From the NCBI GenBank assembly GCA_002238965.1, contig MPNJ01000002.1, forward strand, positions 299,418 to 363,417: DNA of 64,000 bases, read 5' to 3'. The position numbers were made by a program, and so were the translations under genes. A model generated the notes under the pieces. That model searched no databases. It saw only the letters and a list, made by a program, of their open reading frames with translations, and was not told the origin of the DNA. The stretch comes from Nitrospinae bacterium bin107 (GTDB lineage: Bacteria > UBA8248). Shown one piece after another: positions 24,414 to 32,931 of this stretch (position 1 is its first letter; each line of letters begins with the position of its first letter).

Positions 24414-25190
24414 CTACTGCTCCCAGAACACACACTCTCTCAGCCAGTCGATTTGCCCTGCCGGCGCTGCCAGGACGGGTTCGGGCGCCCGGCGTCCATC
24501 CGCCAGCGCGGCGTAGTCGATCTCCGCTCCCGAGAAGTAGGCCACGCTTCCGCCCGCCCGTTCGTAGATGAGCGCGGCGGCGGCGAAGTCATACGCGCGT
24601 ATCGGCTCCATGAGCGTGCCGAAGGCCGATCCCGCCGCCGTCAGGCAGATGTGGCAGGCGGCGGACGCCAGCGCGAGAAAGCGTCCGGGGTATCGGTGCG
24701 AGAGACCCGCCACCTCGCCGCACGGCACGAAGAGATAATCGTGATCGCCGGGAACCCCCTGACTGACTTGCGCCAGCGGCGCGCCGTTCCTCATGGCAGT
24801 GCCCGTGGCCTCGGCTGTAAAAATCTGCCCCATCGCGGGCATGTGGACGACGCCCGCCACGACGCGCGTGCCTCTGAGACATGCGACCGAGACCGCCCAG
24901 AAGGGGAGTCCTTTCAGATAAGGACCCGTGCCGTCGATGGGGTCTATCGCCCACCAGCGCGTATCGGGGCCGATATCGACAGTACCGCTCGCGCCGCTTT
25001 CCTCCGCGAGGACGGGGTCGTCGGGATACGTCTTTCGGATCTCCCCGATGATGATCCGCTCCACCTCCCTGTCGGCGCGCGAGACGATGCTGCGCCCTTT
25101 GGGTTCCGCCTCCACGCGGCCGAACAGCTCCACCGCGCGCGCGCCCGCCTTGCGCGCGGTCTCCTCTATAAAGGAAACGACATCGGACAC
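24414..25190 (-). CDS. Inositol monophosphatase-family phosphatase
   Basis: Codes for 258 residues. The GTG at 25190 is chosen because AAAGGAGA sits 6 nt upstream; the frame stays open further, but that extension has no family similarity. Metal-site motifs: LAEESG, WAIDPIDGTGPYLKGLPFWAVSVA (the DPIDGT loop) and IRAYDFAAAALIYERAGG. It should hydrolyse a phosphomonoester such as inositol-1-phosphate, histidinol phosphate, or 3'-phosphoadenosine 5'-phosphate (CysQ-like), using Mg2+. GPYL replaces the usual TxNF after DGT. The family is certain; the substrate is open. Confidence 0.83.
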   Translation of the reverse strand: MSDVVSFIEETARKAGARAVELFGRVEAEPKGRSIVSRADREVERIIIGEIRKTYPDDPVLAEESGASGTVDIGPDTRWWAIDPIDGTGPYLKGLPFWAVSVACLRGTRVVAGVVHMPAMGQIFTAEATGTAMRNGAPLAQVSQGVPGDHDYLFVPCGEVAGLSHRYPGRFLALASAACHICLTAAGSAFGTLMEPIRAYDFAAAALIYERAGGSVAYFSGAEIDYAALADGRRAPEPVLAAPAGQIDWLRECVFWEQ

Positions 25191-25363
25191 CTGACTCTCC
25201 TTTTCCTGCACTTCCGGGGTGCGCGCATCATGGAGGAGCCTTGAGCACAAGACAAGGAAGAGAGGGCGCAAAGCCGAATCATCGACAAAAGGGGGATGAA
25301 TTGTTAAAAGGTGGAAAATTTCGCTCGCTTTGCGGGAAGCCCACAGACACAGGAGATGCATCC

Positions 25364-25801
25364 ATGCCATTCGCCCGTACCCATCGACTCACCACCAGGG
25401 GGGCCAAGCTGATGATGACGGCCGCCATCGCCAAGGCGGAGGAGTTCGGCATCCCCGTCACCGTGGCCATCGCCGACGCGGGCGGACACCTCGTCCTGCT
25501 CGAGCGCATGGACGGCGGGCGTTTTCATACCGTTCACTCATCCACCACCAAGGCGGTGTGTTCGGCCTCGAACAAGCGGCCCACCACCACGCAGGGCGCG
25601 CAGGCGCAGCATCTGGATACGGCCCACGCCCTGGGATTGGCCCTGGCCGCAGGTCCCGAGCGGTGGACAGCGATGGAGGGCGGCTTCCCGATTCTTTATG
25701 AGGGCGAGTGCCTGGGCGGCATCGGCGTCAGCGGGGGCGACTGGGAGCAGGATTTGGCCATCGCGCGCGTGGCCGTCGAGGCGGTGGGCGCATCTTTCTA
25801 A
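25364..25801 (+). CDS. GlcG/HbpS (DUF336) family protein
   Basis: Codes for 145 residues; the ATG follows AGGAG (25351-25355) at 8 nt. The family pattern is clear: LTTRGAKLMMTAAIAKAEEFGIPVTVAIADAGGHLVLLERMDGGRF in the first half, KAVCSASNKRPT in the middle, and GGFPILYEGECLGGIGVSGGDWEQDLAIARVAVEA at the C-terminus. Members bind haem or cobalamin (HbpS) or are linked to glycolate/propanediol catabolism (GlcG, PduO C-terminal domain). No signal peptide. It heads a plus-strand run with the Gfo/Idh/MocA gene and an alpha/beta hydrolase. Confidence 0.85.
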   Translation: MPFARTHRLTTRGAKLMMTAAIAKAEEFGIPVTVAIADAGGHLVLLERMDGGRFHTVHSSTTKAVCSASNKRPTTTQGAQAQHLDTAHALGLALAAGPERWTAMEGGFPILYEGECLGGIGVSGGDWEQDLAIARVAVEAVGASF

Positions 25802-25893
25802 TCAGGAAGCACGCATCCGGGTGGCTTTTCAGGAAACCCGCAAAAACATGACCCGTTTTTCCAATCTGCGTATATGAAGGAGTCATACCAACA

Positions 25894-26907
25894 ATGAGCT
25901 CAAAACCCCTGAGGGTGGCCGCACTCGGCATGGGCTGGTGGTCGGACGTTCTGGCCGACGCCATCGGCAGAACAGACAAGATAGAGATTGCCGCCTGCTT
26001 CACGCGCTCGGAAGACAAGCGCGCCGCCTTCGCCAAAAAATACGGCTGCGAGGCGGCGGGAAGCTACGAGGAGATTCTGGCGGATGACTCCATAGAGGCC
26101 GTCATCAACACCACGCCCAACCACGTTCACCTGGAAACCACGAAAGCGGCGGCGGAGGCGGGCAAGCACGTGTTTCTCGATAAGCCCATCGCCCACACCG
26201 TCGCCGACGGCAAAGCGCTCACCCGCGCGTGCGCGGAGGCGGGCGTGGTGCTCGCCATCGGCTACCAGCGGCGTCGGGAGAACCACTTCCGCTGGATCAG
26301 GGAGAAGATAGACGCGGGTGAATTCGGCAGGCTCGTGCAGGCGGAGTGCAACATCAGCAGGGACAGGGAGGGCCAGTTCGAACTCGGCCACTGGCGCTAC
26401 CAGTCGGACGCCATGCCGGGCGGCGTCATGCTCCAGATCGGCATCCACTACGCCGACGTGCTGACCTACCTCATGGGGCCGATAGTCGCCGTATCGGGCC
26501 GGACGGCGCAACTCGTCCTGCCCGGCGACAACCCCGACGTGGCGAACCTGATTCTCGAGCACGAGTCGGGCGCCATCTCGAACCTGACGGCGAGCTACGC
26601 CTCGGCGTCGGAGTATTACCTCATGAACATTTACGGGAAGACGGCCACGGCCTACTACACGCTATTCGACGGCCTGCGCGTCCTCTACCGGGGAGAGGAG
26701 GCGCCCCAGGCGGTGGCGTGCGAGAAGAACGACACCATCAGGGAAGAGCTCGATGAATTCGCGGACGCCGTTCGCGGAGGCGCTGCGCCCGAGATGGAAG
26801 GCGACGCCGCCGTGTCCTCTCTCGCCGTCATCCGCGCGGGCGTGCGCTCAGCGAAAGAGGGACGCCGGGTGGAAGTGGCCGAAATCCTCAATGACCCGAA
26901 CGAATAA
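25894..26907 (+). CDS. Gfo/Idh/MocA-family NAD(P)-dependent oxidoreductase
   Basis: Codes for 337 residues. The Rossmann start RVAALGMGWWSDVLADAIG has a GxG core with W replacing the usual later Gly. VINTTPNHVHLETTKAAAEAGKHVFLDKPIAHT carries the family Lys97 (EKP/DKP motif). The C-terminal sheet domain includes GGVMLQIGIHYADVLTYLMG, with the catalytic Asp/His pair region. Substrates in this family are sugars, inositols or related polyols. It lies 92 bp after the HbpS-like gene and 25 bp before an alpha/beta hydrolase gene, consistent with one small catabolic operon. Confidence 0.87.
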   Translation: MSSKPLRVAALGMGWWSDVLADAIGRTDKIEIAACFTRSEDKRAAFAKKYGCEAAGSYEEILADDSIEAVINTTPNHVHLETTKAAAEAGKHVFLDKPIAHTVADGKALTRACAEAGVVLAIGYQRRRENHFRWIREKIDAGEFGRLVQAECNISRDREGQFELGHWRYQSDAMPGGVMLQIGIHYADVLTYLMGPIVAVSGRTAQLVLPGDNPDVANLILEHESGAISNLTASYASASEYYLMNIYGKTATAYYTLFDGLRVLYRGEEAPQAVACEKNDTIREELDEFADAVRGGAAPEMEGDAAVSSLAVIRAGVRSAKEGRRVEVAEILNDPNE

Positions 26908-26932
26908 ATCATAAAATCTGAAAGGAGAAACC

Positions 26933-27730
26933 ATGCCACGCATTCAAGCAGGTGAGGTGCAACTCAACTACGCGGAACAAGGAGAGGGGGAGGCGTTCCT
27001 GTTCATTCCCGGACTCATGGGCCTTCTCGACGCCTGGGATTTCCAGATGCCCCATTTCTCGGATCGCTACCGCTGCATCACCTTCGACCACCGGGGCACG
27101 GGCGAGAGCGACAAGCCCAAGGACGCCTATTCCACCGGCATCATCGCGCAGGACGCGGTCGCCCTGCTCGACACGCTGGGAATCGAAAAGGCCCACGTGG
27201 CGGGCACGTCAACCGGAGGCTGCATACTGCAGAACCTGGCGCTCGACTACCCGGACCGGGTCAACTGCTGCGTATTCACCAACACCTGGACGACGGCGGA
27301 CCCCTACATGACGCGCTTACAAACTTCGCGCAAGCAGATCGCCGAGGCCTACGGGCTGGAGGAATACATCAAGTTCAGTTCGCTCTGGACGTGCGGGTGG
27401 ACGCAGTTCAGGAACATGTACGAGAACCTGCTCGACCTCGAAGCGCGCCAGAAGGACACCATCGCGCCCGTTGATGTCATCACCGCGCGCCTCGACATGA
27501 CGCTCTCCCACGACAGGACGTCCGAGATTCACAAGATCGACAAGCCCGCGCTCATCATCGCCGCAAAGGACGACGCCCTCACCCCGCCGTATTTCGCCCA
27601 GGACCTGCAGAAGGCGATAGCGGGTTCTGAGCTCGTGATCCTGGAGGAGGGAGGCCACTACAGCTACCGCCGCTCCCACACCGAATGGAACGCGGCCGTG
27701 GATGCGTTCCTGGCCGAAGCGGGTGGTTAG
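26933..27730 (+). CDS. Alpha/beta hydrolase (RutD/enol-lactonase-like)
   Basis: Codes for 265 residues; AAAGGAGAAA precedes the ATG. Oxyanion region FLFIPGLMGLLDAWDFQ, nucleophile elbow GTSTGG with Ser93, acid in AAKDDALTPP and base in EEGGHYSYR. The G-T-S-T-G-G elbow and FDHRGTGESDKP are common in RutD-like aminoacrylate hydrolases and in homoserine-acetyltransferase relatives. It is translationally close to the oxidoreductase (25 bp) and likely the last gene of that operon. Only about 35% similar by eye to the hydrolase at 23493, so not a recent duplicate. Confidence 0.82.
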   Translation: MPRIQAGEVQLNYAEQGEGEAFLFIPGLMGLLDAWDFQMPHFSDRYRCITFDHRGTGESDKPKDAYSTGIIAQDAVALLDTLGIEKAHVAGTSTGGCILQNLALDYPDRVNCCVFTNTWTTADPYMTRLQTSRKQIAEAYGLEEYIKFSSLWTCGWTQFRNMYENLLDLEARQKDTIAPVDVITARLDMTLSHDRTSEIHKIDKPALIIAAKDDALTPPYFAQDLQKAIAGSELVILEEGGHYSYRRSHTEWNAAVDAFLAEAGG

Positions 27731-27807
27731 GTTAGAAATAGTCCTAATTTCGTGATTCGGCGAATATTTCCTGCCGGGGAAATAGAAGAATAACTCCCCC
27801 CTTGAGG

Positions 27808-28067
27808 GGGTTGTTGAAAACCCTTCCTCGGACAGAATTGCCCACCGCCGTCATTCCGGCGAAAGCCGGAATGACGACCAAAACCACATTCACCCGTAGG
27901 GGCGGCCCCCCGTGGCCGCCCGTATCGGGTATATCCATCCCCGTGGTTGCGCTTCGCAGGGATAAACGCGGGGGCATTGAACTGGTCACAACCTCGGACA
28001 GGCACGGGGGCCTGTCCCTACAGCATATCTACTTGCAGGCTCTCCATACAGGCTTTTTCAACAACCC
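27808..28067. repeat. MITE-like element with GGGTTGTTGAAAA inverted ends (260 bp)
   Basis: Left end GGGTTGTTGAAAA (27808-27820) and right end TTTTTCAACAACCC (28054-28067) are inverted. The interior carries GTCATTCCGGC-GAAA-GCCGGAATGAC, then about 170 bp closely matching 63006-63184 (CACCCGTAGGGGCGGCCCCC..., ATATCCATCCCCGTGG..., GGACAGG-CACGGGGGC-CTGTCC). No transposase. The right end stops 2 nt from the stop codon of the RND gene. Confidence 0.8.
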
Positions 28068-28069
28068 TC

Positions 28070-31000
28070 TTACGCTTCCTCTTCCTCTTGTTCGATCAGG
28101 TTGATCGCTTTCCGGGGTCGTACGCGAGAAGACGGCGCGCCGCTGGCGCCGCTCGGCGATGTAACTGCCGCTCCGGCGGCGAAGCTCGCAGGCCTTATGA
28201 GCGCGAGGAAATCCACCCACAACGAGAAGACGACCGGTATCAGCAGCAGGGTGAAGATCGTGGACATGGCCAGTCCGCCCAGGACGGCCGAGCCCAGTCC
28301 CCGGTAGAGTTCGCTGCCAGAACCCGAGGAGACCACCAGGGGCAGCATGCCGAGCACGGTCGTCGTGGTCGTCATGAAGATGGGGCGCATCCTGTCGCGC
28401 GCGCTCTCTAGAATCGCCTCGCGCATGGGCAGACCGGCGCGGAAATGGTTCAGCGCCTGGTGGACGAGAAGAATCGCGTTGTTCACCACGATGCCCGTCA
28501 GGATGATGAAGCCCAGCATGGTGAGCGTGTCCATCTTCACCGACGGTTCTATCGTGTTCATGAGGCTCACCATCAGCACGCCGCCCGTGGCGGCGAAGGG
28601 CACGCTGAACATGATGATGAACGGGTAGCTCCAAGCCTCGAACAGGGCCGCCATCAGCAGATAGGTGATCAGGAGCGCCAGCAGCAGCGACCACTTGAGC
28701 GACGCCCAAGTTCGCTCCAGGTCCTTCGCCCGCCCGCTCACGCCCAGCGAATAGCCGAGCGGAAGCGTCTGGCGCATCGGTTCGATGACCTCTTTCTTCA
28801 TCTTGTCGATCGCCACCTGAAGCGGCAGCTCGCTCCCGATGTTGACCGTGAGCGTCACCGAGCGGTCGCGGTCGATGTGTTCGACCTTCGTCGGCCCGAG
28901 CGCCGCCTGCACCCGGGCGATGTCCCCGAGCGAAACGGCCTGCCCCTCAGGCGTGTGCAGCTTGAGCTCCTCGATCCGCTGCGTCTGGGTGAAATCCGAA
29001 AGCGGCCCGCGCAGGATGATGTCGAGCTCCTCTCCGCGATCCCGGAAAATGCCCGCCTTGGTTCCGTTCACGAGCGTCTCCACGACGCTCCCGAGTTCCG
29101 CGACCGACACGCCGAAATCCGACGCCCTCTGGCGATCCACGTGCACCTGAAGCTCGGGATTACCCAAATCGAAACTCGAGTTCACGAAACGCACGCCGCC
29201 GAGCCCGCGCGCGCGGGCCCCCACGTCTCCGGCAATGCGCTGAATCTCGTTCAGGCTGTCTCCCGTGATGTCGAGCTTGAGGTTGATTCCGCCGATGAAG
29301 CCCGAACCCCGCCGCCGGAACAGGGGCGCCTGGGTGACGAACGTGCGCACCCCGGGCGTCCCCTGGAGGTCTCTGAACAGCTTCCGCACGAGACCGCGCA
29401 TGGAGGCGAGCTCGGCGTATTCCTTCTTGGCGATGATGCCGACAATGGGGTTTTGCGTGCGCACCACGGCGAAAAACCGGTCGATTTCCGGAGCGCGCTC
29501 CAGCTTCGCCTCCAGCGTCTGCACGACCCTGTCCACTTCTTCGAGGTTCAGGCCCGCGGGCGTGCGCACGATCACGAACAGGAGGTTGCGGTTGCCTTTT
29601 GGCAGATAGTCGATCGGAGGGAAGGACAGAACCGCCACGGCGATGGCGCCCGCCGTGATGAGCGCGGCCACGATGACGCGCCTCATCACCCCGCGCAGCA
29701 GCCAGCCCAGGGTGGCCACGTAGATTCGCCGGCAAAGCCTGCCAAGCGCGTACACCCCCAGGGCGCTGAATAAGCGACCCACCGGTGATATTTTCCCCGC
29801 CCCGCTTAGGATGCGCGAACTGAGCATGGGCACCACGGAGATGGATACGATGAGGGAGAGAGCCACCGCCACACTGATGGCGATGGCGATGTCGCGGAAG
29901 AGCTGGCCCGATTCGTCCTGAACGAACACCACCGGGACGAAGACGGCCAGCGTGGTGAGCGTGGAGGCCAGCACCGCTCCCCATACCTCGTGCGCGCCGT
30001 CCACGGCGGCGTCCCACTTGCTCTTGCCCATCTCGCGGTGGCGGAAGATGTTCTCCAGCACCACGACGGAGTTGTCCACCACCATGCCGACGGCGAACGC
30101 CATGCCCGCGAGGGAGATGATGTTGATGGATCGGCCCAGCACGAAGATGAAGATGAACGTGGAGACCACGGTGACCGGAATCGCGACGCCGATGATCATG
30201 ACGCTCGAAAGACTGCCCAGGAACAGGAGCAGCACGCCTATCGCCAAAGCGCCGCCAATGAAGATGTTGTTGATCACCAGGGAACGGGACTGGTCGATGT
30301 AGACGGTCTCGTCATAGACCTGCTTGAGCCTGATGCCGCGCCCCGCATAGATTTCGTTGATCTCGGCGAGCGCCTTTTTGACCCCCGCCATCACCTCGAT
30401 GGTGTTGGCGCCGGTTTTCCGCAAGGCGCCGAAAGCCAGGGTAGGCTTCCGCCGGACGCGAATCCGCCGCTGGAGATCGCCGTAGTCGAAGGAAACCTTC
30501 GCGACGTCGCGCAGGTAGACGGCGCCGCTCCCGTTTTGCGCGATGATGGTGTTGCGCAGCTGATCGAGGCGGGTGAAGTTGCCCACCGTGCGAACCGAAT
30601 AGCTGCGCTTGCCCTCGTCGATCTTCCCCGCCTTGGTGTTCTTGTTCTCGCGCTGCAGGGCCTCTCTGAGGGCGGACACCGTGATGCCGCGCGCGCTCAT
30701 GGCGGCGTAATCGAGCGTGACGCGGACTTCCCTGTCCTGACCGCCGAACATCCAGACCTGCCCCACGCCTTCGACGCGTTCGAGCTTGGGGCGGATGACG
30801 TTTTCCGCCTCTATCCGGACCTCGTTGATGGGGAGCTCAGTCTCGACGACCATCCAGGCGATGGGGTTTTCCGCATCGGAGTTGAGCGCGTTGACGGTGG
30901 AGCGGTCCGAATCATCGGGCAGGTTGCGCACGAGACCCAGCTTTTCCGAGACGTCGAGGCGGGCCACGTCCTTGTTCACGTCCCAGTCGAATTCGAGGAA

Positions 31001-31273
31001 GACGCGCGACTTGCCCTCCTCGCTGCGCGAGGTCATCCGGTTCAGGCCCTCCACCGAGGTGAGCTTCTCCTCGATGGGTTTCGACACCTCTTCCTCCACC
31101 TCCAGCGGCGCCGCGCCCCTGTATTCGGTCTCCACCGTGATGACGGGCCTGTCAATCGTGGGCGTCATCTGCACCGGAATCCAGTAGAGGCTGATCGCGC
31201 CGAAGAGCACCGCCAGTATGACCCCGACGGTAGTCGTGACGGGGTATTTAACGCTCGCGCGGGGCAGATTCAT
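28070..31273 (-). CDS. RND multidrug/hydrophobe efflux transporter (AcrB/MexB superfamily)
   Basis: Codes for 1067 residues, the normal size for HAE-type RND pumps, with twelve membrane spans and two large periplasmic loops. N-terminus: LPRASVKYPVTTTVGVILAVLFGAISL, then IPVQMTPTIDRPVITVET. In TM4, GMAFAVGMVVDNSVVVLENIFRHREMG holds the proton-relay site with one Asp followed by Asn where AcrB has two Asp. The second half has GIVVNNAILLVHQALNHFRAG and TTVLGMLPLV. It exports lipophilic compounds with the adaptor encoded 115 bp upstream (31389-32750). No outer-membrane TolC gene is nearby. The C-terminus is Arg/Ser then Glu-rich (LIEQEEEEA). Confidence 0.93.
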   Translation of the reverse strand: MNLPRASVKYPVTTTVGVILAVLFGAISLYWIPVQMTPTIDRPVITVETEYRGAAPLEVEEEVSKPIEEKLTSVEGLNRMTSRSEEGKSRVFLEFDWDVNKDVARLDVSEKLGLVRNLPDDSDRSTVNALNSDAENPIAWMVVETELPINEVRIEAENVIRPKLERVEGVGQVWMFGGQDREVRVTLDYAAMSARGITVSALREALQRENKNTKAGKIDEGKRSYSVRTVGNFTRLDQLRNTIIAQNGSGAVYLRDVAKVSFDYGDLQRRIRVRRKPTLAFGALRKTGANTIEVMAGVKKALAEINEIYAGRGIRLKQVYDETVYIDQSRSLVINNIFIGGALAIGVLLLFLGSLSSVMIIGVAIPVTVVSTFIFIFVLGRSINIISLAGMAFAVGMVVDNSVVVLENIFRHREMGKSKWDAAVDGAHEVWGAVLASTLTTLAVFVPVVFVQDESGQLFRDIAIAISVAVALSLIVSISVVPMLSSRILSGAGKISPVGRLFSALGVYALGRLCRRIYVATLGWLLRGVMRRVIVAALITAGAIAVAVLSFPPIDYLPKGNRNLLFVIVRTPAGLNLEEVDRVVQTLEAKLERAPEIDRFFAVVRTQNPIVGIIAKKEYAELASMRGLVRKLFRDLQGTPGVRTFVTQAPLFRRRGSGFIGGINLKLDITGDSLNEIQRIAGDVGARARGLGGVRFVNSSFDLGNPELQVHVDRQRASDFGVSVAELGSVVETLVNGTKAGIFRDRGEELDIILRGPLSDFTQTQRIEELKLHTPEGQAVSLGDIARVQAALGPTKVEHIDRDRSVTLTVNIGSELPLQVAIDKMKKEVIEPMRQTLPLGYSLGVSGRAKDLERTWASLKWSLLLALLITYLLMAALFEAWSYPFIIMFSVPFAATGGVLMVSLMNTIEPSVKMDTLTMLGFIILTGIVVNNAILLVHQALNHFRAGLPMREAILESARDRMRPIFMTTTTTVLGMLPLVVSSGSGSELYRGLGSAVLGGLAMSTIFTLLLIPVVFSLWVDFLALIRPASFAAGAAVTSPSGASGAPSSRVRPRKAINLIEQEEEEA

Positions 31274-31388
31274 GCCCTCTCCTTCATCGGCGGCTTCTCT
31301 TTCATTCGCTCTTTTGTGCGGCTGTGTCTATTTCCGTTCCACCGCATACTGGCTTCTATGAATTCAACAGCCCTTAGCCGGACGCGCC

Positions 31389-32750
31389 TTATCCTCCCGC
31401 TCCACGCCGGGAATCAGCGGCGGGCTTTCCACCTCTTCCGGGACTGCCTCCGCGAGGAGCGCCGCCTCTCGGAGGGCCGCCGCGTCCTCCGCCGGGCCTG
31501 CCGCCCTTACCCTGCAAGCGAACGGGCATCCCGGCTCTCAATCTCTCGTTTCCTTTCACAACCACCTGCATACCGGGCCTGAGCGCGCCGCCCGTGACCT
31601 CCATGAAGGAATCCACGCTTCTGCCCTGTGCGAAGGATACCTCGCGAACGCGCCCTTTCTCGAACACGAAGACCGAAGCGCCCCGCGCCCTCAAGATCAG
31701 CGCGTCCTTGGGCACAAGAACCATGCGGGCCGCTTGTCCGTATTCAACGCTCAGGCGGGCGAACATGCCGGCCTTCAAGTCATAGGATTCGGTGTTTTTT
31801 ATCTCGACTTCCACAGGGAACGTGCGGCTCTTGGGGTCCGCCTTGGGGATGACGCCGCGCACCCGGCCCTTGAACGCCCGGCCTCCCAGCGCGTCGACGA
31901 CCACGCGCGCCTCATCGCCCACGCGCACCAGGGATATGCGCCGCTCCGCAATCGGGGCCTGCACCAGCACCCTGTCGATCTCGATGACCTCGGCCACGCG
32001 GCCTCCCTTGGTGAGCCACTGTCCGACCTCCACCCACTCCTGGGTGATAAAACCCGTCAGCGGGGAGCGAATCTTCGTCTTGGCCAGATCGTCGCGCACC
32101 CGGGCGACGCGCGCCCGCACACGGTCCACCTCCGCCTTGGCGCGGGCCTTCTCCTCCCTCCGGGGGCCGAGTCTGGCGATCTCCAGGTTGCGGGAAGCCT
32201 CCTCGAACAACTGCCAACTGGCCTCGTAGGCGGCCTCGGCGCGGTTGAAACTGGCCTTGTCCAGAATTTTTTTCTCATACAGATCCCGCGCGCGGTTCAG
32301 TTCGAGCTCGTTGTTTCTCATCTGCGCTTCGCGCTCGCGCACCTTGGCCTGATGCGCCGCGATCTCCTCGGGGCGCATTCCACGTTCCAGGCGCAGAAGG
32401 TCCTGGCGCGCCTTTTCGAGTTCCGCCCGCAGAATGCGCAGGTCGATCTGGAGACCCGAGCGCCCCACCGTGGCGAGCACCGTCTTGTTCGCGCGGACGA
32501 AATCGCCCACCTTGATCGGGGCCGACTGCACGCGGCCCTCGAGTTCGCTGCTCACGACCGAGCGGCGGTAGGGCGCCACGCTGCCCACGGCGGTGAGGCG
32601 GTTTCTCACCTGACGCTCCACCACCTTCGCCACCGACACCAGCGGCGGGGGCCGCTTGCGCGGACGCCCGGCCTCGGAGGCGGCGATGTTCAAGCCGAAA
32701 GATGCAAGAATGATGAGAACGGAAATGGCTCGGGCGACGAAAGAGTTCAC
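31389..32750 (-). CDS. RND efflux periplasmic adaptor (membrane fusion protein)
   Basis: Codes for 453 residues from a GTG start with AGAGGAGA upstream. Signal peptide to about residue 27. VAKVVERQVRNRLTAVGSVAPYRRSVVSSELEGRV begins the lipoyl half-domain, followed by a long alpha-hairpin (about 85-210, rich in R, E, A, K) and the barrel domain (ITQEWVEVGQWLTKGGRVAEVIEID). The last 35 residues are an unusual Gly/Arg/Pro-rich low-complexity tail (PGGGRGG, PRGGAPRGG). It links the RND pump to an outer-membrane channel. First gene of the adaptor-pump operon. Confidence 0.9.
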   Translation of the reverse strand: MNSFVARAISVLIILASFGLNIAASEAGRPRKRPPPLVSVAKVVERQVRNRLTAVGSVAPYRRSVVSSELEGRVQSAPIKVGDFVRANKTVLATVGRSGLQIDLRILRAELEKARQDLLRLERGMRPEEIAAHQAKVREREAQMRNNELELNRARDLYEKKILDKASFNRAEAAYEASWQLFEEASRNLEIARLGPRREEKARAKAEVDRVRARVARVRDDLAKTKIRSPLTGFITQEWVEVGQWLTKGGRVAEVIEIDRVLVQAPIAERRISLVRVGDEARVVVDALGGRAFKGRVRGVIPKADPKSRTFPVEVEIKNTESYDLKAGMFARLSVEYGQAARMVLVPKDALILRARGASVFVFEKGRVREVSFAQGRSVDSFMEVTGGALRPGMQVVVKGNERLRAGMPVRLQGKGGRPGGGRGGPPRGGAPRGGSPGRGGKPAADSRRGAGG

Positions 32751-32931
32751 GAATCTCCTCTTTTCTCAAAAGGGCCACGCATTGCGCGTCGGCTCTTCAG
32801 CGGCAACAATGAAAAACATCATCCCAAAACCCTTGAAAAACCGCAACTAAGAAGTTCAGGCATAAAAGCTAACTCAGCTTGGGCGCCGCGCTGAAACTTT
32901 CTACTTGTTCTTTCCAGACCTAAGGTTCATA

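Noticed and set aside
29990..31582. 530-codon plus-strand ORF antisense to the RND gene, with similar long antisense ORFs at 28445-29773, 11216-12382 and 3405-4397
   Set aside because: Shadow frames of high-GC genes; His/Arg/Asp-rich translations without motifs, while the opposite strand has clear family signatures.
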